The translations under genes were made by a program, and so were the position numbers. A stretch of DNA of 64,000 bases from Diploscapter coronatus. Taxonomy: Eukaryota > Nematoda > Chromadorea > Rhabditida > Rhabditidae. Location: positions 48,197,201 to 48,261,200 of the forward strand of contig OZ038422.1 of the NCBI GenBank assembly GCA_964036155.1, read 5' to 3'. The notes under the pieces are model-generated. The model searched no databases. It saw nothing but the letters and a program-made list of their open reading frames with translations, and was not told the DNA's origin. How positions within the stretch are numbered: the stretch's first letter is position 1; each line of letters opens with the position of its first letter. Below, in pieces: positions 38,001-47,500 of the stretch.

Positions 38001-40506
38001 TCTTTCTTGTTTATCCAGGATTACACCAATCATAACTCGCATTGAACGAATAGCAAGCTTCTCTTGCAGAACATTCCAAGAAAAAGTCCTGGCGAGCAAT
38101 TTGTTGGTTTTACGATGTCCCGCACAACATTTATGTTTCCAGAGCGTCAAACTATAGTTGATCCGGGATTTATGAAATCAGCCCTTTGACTAGGAAAAAT
38201 CTGGCAGTAGTTCAGCAGAGTTCCTACTTTCACGTGTCTGCTTTTCGCTATTTCTCGCGGCGCACACTTCAAGAGTGAAAACTATGTGCTCAGAAGCATC
38301 TTGGAGATATAGCATTTCGATTGGTTCTAAGGTTAGAGAGCTACTTTCTGCTCGGTTTAAGCTCGTGCCTTTGTTTCATTAGAAGGAATGATTCAATAAC
38401 ATTGGACCGACCAAGGGTTACTCCAGAACAATTTTAACTATAGTGGAATGTACGTATCGATTTGATTAGCCTCATTTCAAAGATCCCGGATGGAGATTTA
38501 GATTTAGATTTTCGAGCCCGAAATCTCCTACGATTGACGAATGAGAGAAGCATGCAGAGCAGGCAAAGGGCTGCTGAATCCCATCCTTCCCCTATCTTCC
38601 CCAGGGAGTGATCAAGAGCTTATCGATTGACAACAAGGCAAAATGATAAGGAAGAGATGTGCTTTGGCAAAAACTCTCGAACAACAACTGTTTGTGGCAG
38701 AGCGAGGATTCCTCAAGTAGAAGAAATGCACCAGCAGCAATGAAAATGCAGAAATTCGAAACAGTCGCGAGAATGATGAAATAACAACGCAAACGTGACG
38801 CAGTAAGATGATCAGTGAGTAATTTGAATCGATCAATAGAAAAGAAATTTCAAAAATTAAAAAATTTAAATATACATGAAATAAAAAAGAAAACTCTGAG
38901 GTGGGCATCAGTGTTGGGTGGAAAGTGTATTTTCAGATCCCGGAAACGAAGACAGTTTTCGCCCAACATTGGCGAGCATGTTTTGAATCAAAACTATTAG
39001 AAAAATTAGCTTTAGAAAATAATTATTTTGATATATGGTATGCATAACCCCAGAGATTGAAGTGATAACAATTGATATGGATGAAAGTAACTAACTCTCT
39101 CTTGAGCACGGCCAACTGCTCCTCGGTCATGTTGGAATCGTTTCCATTCACTTCACGAGTACGTCTGCGCTGTTTGTAATACTCGGTTGGTGTCTCGAAG
39201 TACGATCCAGGTACCCACCCGGAGCGTGGGGGACGAGCCTATATATTTGTCAATTTAAATGGTAAACTAAGAGGACAAAATGATCTACTTTGGTCCTGAC
39301 GAGCCATCTCGCGGCGTTCTTCTTGTCAAGAACCTCAACAATCTGTCCCTGCTCCAAAGGGATGCCTTCGACGTCGGTGTTATCTGGCTGATAGTCTTGA
39401 ATCGCGATGTAGACTGGGTAGGATCGAGTGTCGGATCCCTGAATTAAAAAAAAACAAACTAGCTTCGAATTCAAAAGATAAAATCCTACAGCGACAATCT
39501 CCGTGCTGGTACTGCGGGTGCGTCCATCGGAGCGCGAAGTCAGCGACTCCGAACGGAAGCTGGATCGAGACGAGTGATTGCTGTAGTTGACGTCTTCGGT
39601 GGCGGTGAACTTCCTGAAATTGTCACTATTTTGTATCATTAGTAAAAATAGCTTAATTCTATTATCCTCTCATGTGAAATAGCGCGGTGTTACTATTTCC
39701 ATTGCTTTGCCGAACTTCGCGTGTTTGTTTTAGTGCCTTTGAGAAGAAGCGCTCGTGTTCAAGAAGGCGATAAAAAATCGTTTGTCAACAAAAGCTCGGT
39801 TGACATATCTTAGCATCATTTGACTTTGATCCAGATATGCTTTGAGTCGATCGATAGAAGTCTTTAGGGAGGACGATTGTCAGAAACTTTCGGCCTGTTT
39901 ATTATTTTAACAAATTTCTTTATCCAACTACCCATTAACCAAAATTTCTCATCTACTGCATAGATAGCGTCATGACTATTATTCCTCTCTTGAGACCTGT
40001 CACATAGTTAATTCTGCATGAAAAAAATGATCTCTAGGTTATAATTGATAACCTCCAGTTCCAATTAGCTGTTTATTTCATCTAACGGAAGTCCTCCCTA
40101 GGTCAATCGATAGCCTCGACTTCATGAGTCCTAATCTCACTCGTTTTTGCAATGACCAACTGTCTTCATTCGATTTGACTCGCTCCTTGCCTTGCTGCAC
40201 AAATCGCGTTTTTCTCATTTTCCTGATGGCACAAGTCAGGCTCGCTTTACATTTACAGAACGAAACAAGTGCAACAAAATGACTATTGATTCGCATGTTG
40301 AATTTCAATGTAATTGGAAGGAGTTTTTTTTTTTTTTTTTTTTTAAATTAGCCTCTTCGATATATACTCAATTATAATCAATATATACGTAAGCAATATT
40401 AATGATATTAAACTATTAGAATTGACAAAATATTATAATATCCGTAAATACAGTACTTGTAGGAGCTGTACTTGCGATCCATCTGCTTTTGCCGACGGCT
40501 CGCCAT
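1907..40506 (-). CDS. unc-89: UNC-89 / obscurin, giant M-line protein (kinase-less form), 61 exons
   Basis: Giant muscle scaffold. In C. elegans UNC-89 sits at the M-line, organises thick filaments and signals through its DH-PH module and, in longer forms, two kinase domains. The start MASRRQKQMD, SH3, DH, PH, the DEGGPPRKKVK linker, KSP region, about fifty Ig domains and one FN3 follow the C. elegans order. I traced 61 exons; they sum to 21,591 nt including the stop with every phase consistent, about 7,196 residues. The C. elegans A form is about 6,632 by my memory, so extra Ig domains outweigh a shorter KSP block. Exon positions are given in the sub-entries below. The ATG (40,504-40,506) matches the C. 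elegans start. The stop TAA (1,907-1,909) overlaps a splice donor, so kinase forms likely extend beyond the window. Six introns use GC donors. One intron hosts an antisense lectin gene. Weakest boundary: the acceptor of the KSP exon. Confidence 0.96.
2255..6803 (-). other. unc-89: unc-89 C-terminal Ig-Ig-FN3-Ig-Ig block, exons 56-60
   Basis: Exons 6635-6803, 4875-4978, 2544-3989, 2368-2496 and 2255-2321. The 1,446-nt exon carries the end of an Ig, an Ig starting PGFVRQLKNKHVFNHMP, one FN3 domain (HYLTLSWIPTKRAPPRYP, SYQFRVRAENIYGISDPSP), a linker with ACAPWFAPGVVEKRYCAEND, then further Ig domains. This is the most conserved part against C. elegans. The intron 4,979-6,634 hosts the antisense lectin gene. 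Confidence 0.94.
5081..6535 (+). CDS. Secreted protein with two C-type lectin domains, nested antisense in unc-89
   Basis: Six exons: 5081-5339, 5382-5492, 5541-5668, 5712-5859, 5908-6069 and 6375-6535; 322 residues. A hydrophobic signal-like segment (residues about 8-26) leads into two C-type lectin folds. The first (about 32-165) has CPKGWHH, ARQYCHSKG, FRWPNGQ, FTNWADG and CVQLTW through VICER. The second (about 169-322) has CPKHWTYN, LDADNRCFDLG, NKWNWMDGSPYNYQNW and VAICKF. WND- and EPN-type calcium/sugar motifs are not clearly intact, so binding may not be classical. C-type lectin-like proteins are large nematode families, often secreted and induced by infection. An acceptor TTTCAG at 4,992-4,997 is a candidate trans-splice site. 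The ATG at 5,081 is the first in frame; a TTG lies upstream. The last intron (305 nt) is longer than the others (42-48 nt). Confidence 0.85.
7125..11090 (-). other. unc-89: unc-89 exon 55: about thirteen Ig domains in one exon
   Basis: A 3,966-nt uninterrupted exon (1,322 codons) starts IDDNNYVLEIPS and ends FPNIKWMK|GTAATT. Domain starts include LTFLKPLKDQ, PKIVKGLEDQ, PEIVKGLEDL, GANFVSPLED, PKFIIPLKAT, PRFNVPLWDR, APKFNPGLED, PFFTKGLVDV, PRFIIPLSDT, APKMAIKLGD, APKLLEPLEN and APGFTIPLTI. The order and many core residues match C. elegans. The G-T-C-rich complementary strand yields long antisense ORFs here that are not genes. Confidence 0.95.
12427..12537 (-). repeat. Intron copy A, identical to 12862-12972
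   Basis: This 111-nt GC-AG intron of unc-89 is base-for-base identical to the intron at 12,862-12,972, while the neighbouring exons differ at many synonymous sites. Both run from the donor GCATGTG to an acceptor TTTAG. This points to local gene conversion or very recent partial duplication. Confidence 0.9.
12862..12972 (-). repeat. Intron copy B, identical to 12427-12537
   Basis: This is the second member of the identical intron pair, between exons 49 and 50 of unc-89. The spacing between copies is 435 nt, one full exon plus intron unit. Confidence 0.9.
14172..16562 (-). other. unc-89: unc-89 Ig block, exons 41-46
   Basis: Exons 16307-16562, 15777-15968, 15429-15513, 15182-15382, 14462-15043 and 14172-14363. 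They encode about five Ig domains that align with the C. elegans segment from GRGAPEFVELLR through KISLPSFKKGL, with conserved stretches such as RCEAENEYGSAWTEGPII and ILLSVEVEGKPKTVKWYKG. Introns are short to moderate and canonical GT-AG. Confidence 0.9.
16829..19990 (-). other. unc-89: unc-89 exon 40: ten tandem Ig domains
   Basis: A single 3,162-nt exon with no interruption encodes ten Ig domains. Their starts read PSFTKYLEDT, PKIEQGLKRT, PQFEKGLKKT, LKFEQGLKST, PVFTKELQKT, PSFSEKLKDI, PEFVEKLEPI, PEFTQKLRPV, PLFTEGLKKI and PFFIEELHET. The second to fourth have Glu/Gln/Lys-rich linkers and look like recent lineage expansions, since C. elegans has fewer KTSVKEKEE-type copies here. The exon starts in phase 1 after TTTACAG and ends CAGG|GTTCGT in phase 1. 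Confidence 0.93.
20350..25325 (-). other. unc-89: unc-89 second Ig block, exons 28-39
   Basis: Exons 25248-25325, 25018-25202, 24876-24975, 24565-24715, 24226-24518, 23962-24180, 23799-23918, 23184-23303, 22650-22832, 20750-22604, 20562-20704 and 20350-20512. They encode about a dozen Ig domains. The large exon (20,750-22,604) holds six, several nearly identical to C. elegans (for example CDATCREGDTLKLKAVLLGE), so this is a strongly constrained region. The intron 22,833-23,183 has a GC donor (CAG|GCATGT) and contains a 121-nt palindrome. The 45-nt intron 20,705-20,749 is again in frame and stop-free. Confidence 0.9.
22901..23021. repeat. 121-nt imperfect palindrome inside an unc-89 intron
   Basis: The sequence is symmetric about TACAGGCCTGTA (22,955-22,966). 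Outer arms AGCAAGAATTTGCCGAG (22,901-22,917) and CTCGGCAGATTCTTGCT (23,005-23,021) pair with one mismatch, and inner parts pair imperfectly (GTAGT/ACTAC, CCGTAC/GTACGAG). RNA of either strand would form a long hairpin. It could be a small palindromic transposon or a hairpin RNA; nothing shows which. Confidence 0.75.
25734..27659 (-). other. unc-89: unc-89 KSP repeat region, exons 26-27
   Basis: Exon 26 (27549-27659) and exon 27 (about 25734-27194). The first 110 or so residues of exon 27 are Thr/Glu/Ser-rich; the rest is a long low-complexity Lys-Ser-Pro-Glu tract with many KSPP and SPKKK motifs, resembling neurofilament tails and probably phosphorylated. In C. elegans this block is longer and dominated by SPTKKEKSP units; here the units differ and include a tandem duplication of about 40 residues (DNA about 26,402-26,650). 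Exon 27's acceptor (AAATTAAG) is weak; it keeps phase 0, but another acceptor a few codons away is possible. Confidence 0.85.
28071..33003 (-). other. unc-89: unc-89 linker and first Ig block, exons 13-25
   Basis: Exons 32869-33003, 32396-32506, 31287-31419, 30975-31242, 30790-30925, 30570-30743, 30467-30525, 30151-30420, 29786-29998, 28919-29041, 28495-28873, 28280-28449 and 28071-28235. The first two encode a Ser-rich linker and a basic patch (GPPRKKVKSPPVISPTGSS) conserved with C. elegans, possibly a phosphorylation site cluster. About seven Ig domains follow, each with the core Trp, a YxC or similar motif and a PxF domain start. Two of the introns are only 45 nt, in frame and stop-free (28,874-28,918 and 28,450-28,494); alignment to the C. 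elegans protein shows them to be introns, not insertions. Confidence 0.9.
33033..33111 (-). other. unc-89: Candidate alternative first coding exon of unc-89
   Basis: Inside the intron between PH exon 12 and exon 13 a short ORF begins with ATG (33,109-33,111), reads 26 codons (MVLKALYIIELTE then acidic residues, ending LVDPSW) and ends T|GTAAGC, a strong donor in phase 1. Exon 13 (32,869-33,003) requires exactly phase 1, so splicing would give a form lacking SH3-DH-PH. There is no recognised homology. The product is inferred from frame and splice signals only. Confidence 0.4.
34204..35296 (-). other. unc-89: unc-89 PH domain, exons 9-12
   Basis: Exons 35218-35296, 34669-34740, 34558-34623 and 34204-34372. 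They encode the PH domain after the DH: KLGRIIRHDIFQVWEG, the strand DRYVFLFKNKVMIT, a variable Thr-rich loop, the LDKYSVRTLTID strand, GLPSFKIKPKD, and the closing helix AEYVRQAWLRDM with its near-invariant Trp. The domain ends in phase 1 (TATG|GTTAGA) and joins the exon at 33,003. Confidence 0.92.
35345..37956 (-). other. unc-89: unc-89 DH (RhoGEF) domain, exons 5-8
   Basis: Exons 37786-37956, 37445-37607, 36653-36748 and 35345-35430, all phase-consistent. They encode a Dbl-homology domain of about 170 residues beginning VYHDLLRSEEEFV (CR1) and including LYNFHANVML, GQTFVRLEKDFE and a long C-terminal helix with YFKEFVKYSSRAN and SMQKALELCQ. In C. elegans the DH-PH module activates a Rho GTPase. 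The intron between exons 7 and 8 (35,431-36,652) contains a 12-copy minisatellite. Confidence 0.92.
35490..36545. repeat. 12-copy, about 90-nt minisatellite in the unc-89 DH-region intron
   Basis: A degenerate unit built around aatcgggcagcgtaacgcct recurs, with its TAACG-type core at about 35528, 35618, 35710, 35799, 35887, 35978, 36070, 36161, 36249, 36335, 36424 and 36515 (spacing 86-92 nt). Between cores lie A-rich segments with aaaatcgaaaa and agttcaaagg. It has no coding potential. Confidence 0.85.
39096..40506 (-). other. unc-89: unc-89 N-terminus and SH3 domain (exons 1-4)
   Basis: Exons 40457-40506, 39490-39613, 39289-39438 and 39096-39238. Residues 1-58 are a basic, Ser/Thr-rich leader. 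Exons 3-4 carry the SH3 domain (roughly residues 63-125), with IAIQDYQPD, the acidic EGIPLEQGQ loop, RWLVRT and the closing SGWVPGSYFE, all SH3 hallmarks. In obscurins this SH3 binds partner proteins next to the DH-PH module. Exon 1 ends in phase 2 (AA|GTACTG) and exon 2 in phase 0 (GCT|GTAGGA). The acceptor before exon 1 could also receive upstream coding exons, which is described as a finding. Confidence 0.93.
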
Positions 40507-42778
40507 GATTAGATGCGGCTTTAGTTAATCTTCTTCGGATAGTAAAAACGAATGGATTAACTCAGAATACCGCACAAGTTGATTGAATGAATTTTTGCTC
40601 CCTGAAGTTTAATTTAAAAATATAAAGGGATGAAAATGGTCCTACCAAATTCGGGAATTCGCACCGATCCCGAAGTGCGTTAAGCGTCTCCTTCCTTATG
40701 GAGGATGTATCGGGTTCCTGTAGGCATAATCATAGTTGCTTTAATCGTAAGTTAATTTAACACTAATAAAATGCTAATGGTTCAGTATATATCTTAAATC
40801 AAAAGTCCTATAGTTTCAATCCCATTGTTAAAATGATTAAGTTACTATGTTACCTGGGAGGGAATCGACAAATAAGGAAGACGGTTTGGAATAGTTCTTT
40901 GCCTGTAAGGCGCCGGCCCGCCCGATGGCAAAGATCTAAGAGAAAGTGAGACGAGCAGAAAGGGATCTCTCTGGATGCCTAAGGATCTGAGGATATCATT
41001 GATTTCGGAGAGGCCACAAAGAAGCAGAAAATCGCGAAATACTGAAGATCCGAGACGAGAAAATAACATAGCAATTCAAAGAGAACGTCAAAAGACGCAG
41101 AAAATGAGAAAATAATGGGTCCCAGAGTGGTGAACAGAGAGTGATAGACTAGCGCCTCTCCCACGCACACAGAAATCACTCTCTCCGCCTACTTCTCTCC
41201 AGTATTTCAAAACGTCCCTTTTTCTCTCGCAAATGATGTAATGCCAGGCATTTGTTGCTATCTCTAAGCCTCTGCCTGACTTCTCTAACCTAGAGGATTT
41301 TCATTATATTCTCTACCTGCAAAGTCAAGAGATATAAAGGGCGAAAACGCGCGTGAGGGGAGTTAAACAAATACAGGTTCATCTTGATGTCAAGCAGTCT
41401 GGGCGCGAGATTTAAGCTTCAAGGAACATTTCACCATCCAGCTGATAATTGCTGACGTGCGAACGAGCAGGCATAATTGATCAACTTTATTACCGTCGAT
41501 CAGTTTATTAGCAGATTCGAGCTCAGGGGGGTCGAAGACACAAACAACTTTTTGGTCCATTACTTTTTCTGACAGAATTATGAAATAGCTAGAACTTCCC
41601 TCGCTTCACACCCGCTCGCTCGTCGTTCTAGTGCCAGCTTTTGGCTGGCTGCTAGAATTTTAATTACCTCTACTAAATATTTTTGTCTCAAATAAGCGAA
41701 ATTTAGAGACGCCAAATGAATTTGTGGGATTGATACTCATGGGATAATTTTATATCAACATGATTAATGATATTTACCGGAGCAGAATGCTCTCTAGACC
41801 TCTGAAAATAGTTCAGTGAATGAATTTCATTATTCAACTTCGACTCATAGTGGACTGTTGCACCCTCTCTTCGTAACTTAGAATTTTTTTTTTCAAATTT
41901 TTAATGTGAGGAAACTTTTCAAACGATTTGTGCTAACGGCTGATAAAAACGGTGAAAAACGTGGTAGGCAATTGATATCGTAGTTTCAGAGTTTAATAAG
42001 GAGATTTTTGAAGGGTCCTTAATTTTCGAGATACCGGAGTCCCGATATCCAAAAATCGCGATTTCTGAGAGTTTTGGGGAAAGTTTCCAACTACAAAGTT
42101 TGGGAAAGAAATTCATAGTATAAAATGCAAAAACAATTTCCCAAGATTATCAATTAGGAGTCCGGCCAGGTGGATCGAAAAAAGTGGCCAAAAATTTTTA
42201 ATGCATAATTCAAATGTTAATTTTGGCATTCTGGCATTTCTAAACATTGAAAATAAAAATTTAGAGAAATGAATAAATATTTGAAAATGAAACATTGAAT
42301 TAGTTGGGCAATAATTTGCTCAAATTTGAATGCTATTCAAAATGTCATCTCGCATTCAAATACAATATGCTCAGGAAGAAGAAAGAGTAAGACGTTTCAT
42401 TTTTTAATAAATATTAAAAAGAATATTTATTTCAGTTACAATTTTCCCTCATCATCATTGAATGTCTTCGAGAGTTGTCTGTATCATGTGCATCGAATAA
42501 TTATTACTTCGCGATTTTTATTGAAGGAATAATTTTAGATGAGATTAATGATAATTACATCTACAAACTTTATTTTATTGTCAACGACTGGCAAATACCC
42601 CAAGCGTGAAAGTCGTTCCAACTCACAACTAATACCCAATACAAAATTTTCTCCAATTTGAATATAATAAATAACAAGTAGAGATGGGATATCGAACTAG
42701 AGGTTCTTTTTTCTTCAGAAGGAGAAATCTTACCATTATTATAGTCGCGTATATAAATTCGGCTATTCGAGTATGCAT
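40507..42778. other. Intergenic region upstream of unc-89; probable promoter and 5' exons
   Basis: This is 2.3 kb between the unc-89 start and the 3' end of the kelch gene, on the same strand. It contains candidate upstream unc-89 exons (40,646-40,717; 40,854-40,935; 41,778-41,801) described as findings. A minus-strand AATAAA near 42,569 probably serves the kelch gene. No other gene is recognised. Confidence 0.6.
40646..40935 (-). other. unc-89: Two candidate upstream coding exons of unc-89
   Basis: Exon 40854-40935 (TTTCTCTTAG| acceptor, CCCAG|GTAACA donor) encodes 27 codons rich in Pro and Arg (SLPSGGPAPYRQRT...). Exon 40646-40717 (CTACAG| acceptor, TTTG|GTAGGA donor) encodes 24 codons (EPDTSSIRKETLNALRDRCE...). 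Both junctions are phase 0, and the read continues without a stop through CTAAAG|CCGCATCTAATC into the known ATG. Together they would extend the N-terminus by at least 55 residues. There is no homology that I recognise. Confidence 0.4.
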
Positions 42779-44117
42779 TCAGCTGAGAAGGCAGCTATCC
42801 TTGATAGTATGATCAGTGCGTATTTTCTTTCCAGCACTTTCGTTAGTAGCAGGCAAGATTCTCAATATTCCCAATTCACACCATTCATCTGTTTGTGGAT
42901 CGTATTCTTCAATAGCGTCACACAGGTTTAATATACAGTAAAAACGACCATCTCTTCTCTCAGCATCTTGATATCTAAGTTAGCAAATATTTCATATAAA
43001 GATATGCGAAATCTCAGCTTACTCTCCTCCGATTGCAAACAACTTCCCGTTAGCGACAACAAGAGAATGATTGCGTCTTTCATAATTCATATCAGCGATT
43101 TGAGAGGTTCGACTGTCAACTGGAGCTGAGGGGTTGAAACACAGGCAAGATGTTAATACCCAAACACCACTAAATATATAATGATACATTATTTATCGTA
43201 CAAAATTAGCGACTCATATCCTCCAGTTATGTAAATTTTCCCACTTAGTGATGTGATTCCGAAAAAACGTCGTTTTTCTGGAAGCTTTCCTAATGCTATC
43301 CATTCCCGTTCATCATCTGATAATCGATATATCTCTCCACTATCCCATCCATCAATAACTGAATATCCATAATTACAATAATGAATATGTTATAATGTGA
43401 CCGTATAAAATTTCATTGCATATTATTGTCTGAGCACAACTAATTGGACGAGGAAAAGCAGGTCCTGTTTGCCATTTTCCATCTATTAAAATCTGAATAA
43501 ATTATTTCACGGACTTTCATTCGATCTTCTTACATCAACTCGATTCGTGCGTCCACCCAAATAATACAATTTTTCTTTGAAATAACCCACAGATGCCCAG
43601 TTACGCCATTCAGGAGGATCTGGTCCTGCAAAGGATGCAATAAAATTAAACCAATTTATTGACTTTTGTAACATTACCTCTAGTGATTTGTCGAGTATTC
43701 AGGTCAAAGATTTCGAAAAATTCTTTTTCACTGCCCAATGCAAACATCTAAAATTTACAAAATTGGTAATGACAAATAAAATAATCTACTTGATTTTTTT
43801 TTGTTGCTACTTCGTGGTTGTAAATAATTAGTAAATTTCGCAGTCTGTTTAGCAGAATTAGTATGCGAATCAAACAGACAAATTCTTCCTTCTCTAATAA
43901 CGTTGTTGTTATAAGGCACTAGATATTAAAATTAATGTTCACTCATACAGAAATATTTCCTACGATAAAATAAAATCTTCCTCTCGAGCGCTGTCGGCAG
44001 ATATTTCTTGATTATTCGCATCATCCGTTTATTAGTCCAGGCCAATTGTCCCAGGTCTTTGAATTCGGGATATTGGCAGATCAACAATATAACTTCGACT
44101 GATAAATTGGCTAACAT
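42779..44117 (-). CDS. F-box-like, kelch-repeat protein with a frame break in a 9-A run
   Basis: Eight exons: 43949-44117, 43790-43918, 43678-43747, 43534-43625, 43402-43492, 43202-43358, 43023-43169 and 42779-42974. The N-terminus (MLANLSVEVILLICQYPEFKDL, then AWTNKRMMRII) resembles an F-box. The rest has kelch blades: KLYYLGGRTNRVD, ILYVIDGWDSGEIYRL, KIYITGGYE, RNHSLVVANGKLFAIGGE and AIEEYDPQTDEWCELG. Such proteins are usually substrate adaptors of SCF or Cullin ubiquitin ligases. The summed length (1,051 nt) is one base too long. Exon 2 would fit if the run of nine A (plus-strand T 43,794-43,802) had eight, giving 349 residues. This is an assembly error, a real frameshift or an unseen splice choice; all other phases agree. 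Confidence 0.75.
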
Positions 44118-44561
44118 CTTTGTTAAGAGACCTAAACAATCACCATAGTATTATTTCAAAATGGAAATAGTAGAAGAGTATTGATTGAATGAGAAAATCT
44201 TCAATTAATGAGTTTGAAATTGATTATCGAAGAACGGAGAATGAAACTACTAAATTGATGCCTCGCAATTTTTATCAGGCTAAAAAGCGATTCCTAAACA
44301 TGGTTTATCAATTGAGTGAATGTCAATAAGGAACAAAGACGGCATAAACAAGGGTTCGCAAATCGGGCTGATTTCCACATATATTGTTCAGTTTTTCACA
44401 CTGATTCTCATGGTGATAACCATTTTAAAAAATCGATTATTGTAGTGGATTACTGTAGCTTGAAGTTTTGACAGACTCGACCTCGGGAAAAGCTTAATGA
44501 AAATTGAAGTTAAAAAGTGACTACATTCTTATATAGTAGAGGTAATCGAAATTCATTTTAC
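44118..44561. other. Spacer between the nucleoside hydrolase and kelch genes
   Basis: This is 444 nt between two same-strand genes. I see a TTTAG and other possible acceptors just 5' of the kelch ATG but no clear AATAAA for the upstream gene. Nothing else is recognised. Confidence 0.5.
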
Positions 44562-47500
44562 TTAAGCACAATTAGGCACTTCTTCAATGGAGAAATGGTC
44601 TAATTTTTTGACGGTAGGTTTGAGATTTTTGGTTTTTCCACCGGTAGCCCGGTTCATCCATTTATCCAGAAGTTCTGCATCGATTTGGACCACGAATTCG
44701 AACGGACGAGGGGGGTTCTGAGAAAATCTTTTAAAAGTTTAATTAATAGAAGTGACTAAAAATGAACCTCTATTTCATCAGCCACGTAGGATTTGACCCT
44801 ATCGTCCCATTTCGTGTTCAGCCAATCAATCGCTAGTTGGCCTCTGAAAACATCGTTTTTTTCTGAACTATTTGGTAACATGTTAACCTACAAGCAAAAT
44901 TATGCAAGACATGACAAAATAATATTGAGACAAAGCATCCTACCCTATTTTGCTAATACCACGTGTCATCATGTCGTGCAATTTACAAATTAGCAAATTT
45001 TTACCTCGTAAATGTGCCATTCAATTCGACATTGCCTCGAAGAAGTATCATTTTCTTCGCGATCTCATCGAAAACCAGCCCTACCGCGGCTTCGTCACAG
45101 TAGACGTACTGCATGCCGTGAGAAGAGTAGAATTTTCGGACTGAAATAAAAAAAATAATCTTCTCGATTTTTACGTGTCAATTAGAAATTTCGCAGAATA
45201 CTTGATGAAGGTTATTGTCAATGACCGACTACTTGAGACCGAGTAAATGACACGAACTTTTGATGTGCTGGAATTAGCGCATTGTTTGTAGTACATTTTA
45301 CGCTATTACATAATATTCAAGGAATGAATTAGACGACTATTTGTGAATACACAATGTATATTTTGCGTATACGAATTTGTGCTTCACTTATTTTGTCTCA
45401 TTTTATCGATTATTGATAATACGAAATAGTCCATTTTTTATTTTAAATTCCTTACTTGCCCCTGTGATGCTATGAAGGAAGTTCGATATAGACGTGTTGT
45501 GATGTAGATGAGTTTCGTAGTTTATCGAGGGCTGAAAGGGTCAAGCTCATTTTTATCGAGTGAAGAAATCCCGTACATATTGATTTCTGAAGAACGACGC
45601 TTCCCAGGGTAGAATTCTGACGGGGCATCTCATGGACTGGAGTACGAGCGAAGCAGCTTCGGGGTCGCAGTGAAAATTCCACTCGGCCGTTAGAGACTGC
45701 ATCACATTTCCCATTCCTAAAAACACGGTATTTTTTTAACAATTGGTTCCGGTATCTGTCATCAGTTGATTATAATCGTCGTATTTAGGGGATAGATAGT
45801 ATTGGAAGGATAAAGCCGATGACAAATATAGAAGGTTTTGATTGTTTTTCAAACCTAGATAATTCCCGCCCATAATGACCAACTTCGCCGGTCTTTTCGC
45901 GAATTCGGGGTCTTTTTTCAGCGCCAACGCGATGTTCGTCAACGGGCCGATGCAAATGATCGTAAGGCCGGAGATTTCTCTGAAATTTTCGAGTTCTTCC
46001 AGAAAATATGAGGATTTTTACTTGGTTAATCTCAAAATCGCGTCGACCGCGTGCTCGTCGCTGTCGCCGTTGGCGTATTTGAATTCGGACTGAAATACAC
46101 ATTTGATCAATTTGCTAGAGTAATCATCACGCAGACTCAGGAAGCACTTTCGTCAGACGAAACAAAGATGTAGGTCGTAAGAGTTCTGACGATCGTTTTC
46201 CATTCCGTATCTTTGATTTTGTACGATAATCCTTCTTTCTAAATTTACCACAATAACCTTCAATCGTCAAATACCTTCGGTTTTGTAGCGTGTATCGCTC
46301 CCAGTCCATCGTATCCGAACAGTTTGTCGTCGATTACGATAGGGTGCCTTCCAACCAAAGAGTCGTTTGCTCCCTTATAAACTGGGACGTCTAATCTCTA
46401 AAAATTGGGATATTTGAAGTCTTATTGTTAGTGAATTAAAAACTAACATTATTCGCTTTAACGACCCGCTTCACGTTGATCGTCGCCTGCTCGACCGTGG
46501 GGCCTCCGTGGACGGTTGTGATTGCGATTACCTAGAAAATGTTATGTTACAGATCTGTAGCATTGCAGAAGCTATAAATTTCGTTAGTTATTTTTCCCAT
46601 TGTTTCAACCTCTAATTTCTGATATGAATAAAGTCTTCTCATCATCACAGTATTTGTAAACTGCTTAAGAGTCATTCCACGAATAACTGAAATAAGGGTC
46701 CGGACAATTGCAAAAATGTCCCGAATCCGAACCAAACTTATATGGTGGATACACCCAGAGGGCCTAATCACAAAAATGGAGAGACCAGGCCCGACCCCAA
46801 AAGTGGGCAAAGCTATAAAAAGGTCAAAATTAGTGATTTTGCGATTTGACCCCCGGACTCCGGTACCCGAACCTGGACTTGAAAACTTCGGGAAAAACCC
46901 CCAAAATCGTGTTCTCTGGGTCGAATATAGGTAGAAAACACTCAGAAACCCCTTCAAAAACGAATTTAAAACCTTTGGTCCGACCTCTTCCTTGAGATGG
47001 TTGAGAATTACAAAGAATCTTTTAAATAGTTTTTGGAAAACACAGCTTAAAATATCATTCACCTATCTCAAGTTTCATATTATTTCGAGTAAATATTTTA
47101 TTCAACCTCTTGTTCTAATCAGAAATATGATCGCTTTTCATATTGAAACATTGAAAAGTTTGTCAAGAAGTTTATTTTCAGGAAAAAGTGTGAAAAATTT
47201 TAGAAAAATTCATTTCCGGTCATCATTTGCTGTTTCAATTTCTTGTGCATGTCGATGATTCCGAGTTCCTTAGCTTTGGTCTGAAGTTGGTATTTATTTT
47301 TGAAATTCAAATATTACTTTGAAATAAACTTCAAGTTTAGCATCAAACCTAGTGAGAATTTGAAAATCTCGCAGCCTCACCACTTTGTGAAATAGTATAC
47401 AAAAAAAATTAAAGAGCATTTCTCCTACATTTCCCTACCCTCTCCTATCACTATATATTATTTCATTAAGTTGCGAGGTTATCAGATTTCCAAATCCCCA

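Noticed and set aside
39840..40130. Weak inverted similarity around GAGTCGATCGATAG and CTATCGATTGACCTAGGGAGGAC
   Set aside because: The match is short and broken; it could be chance in an AT-rich intron.
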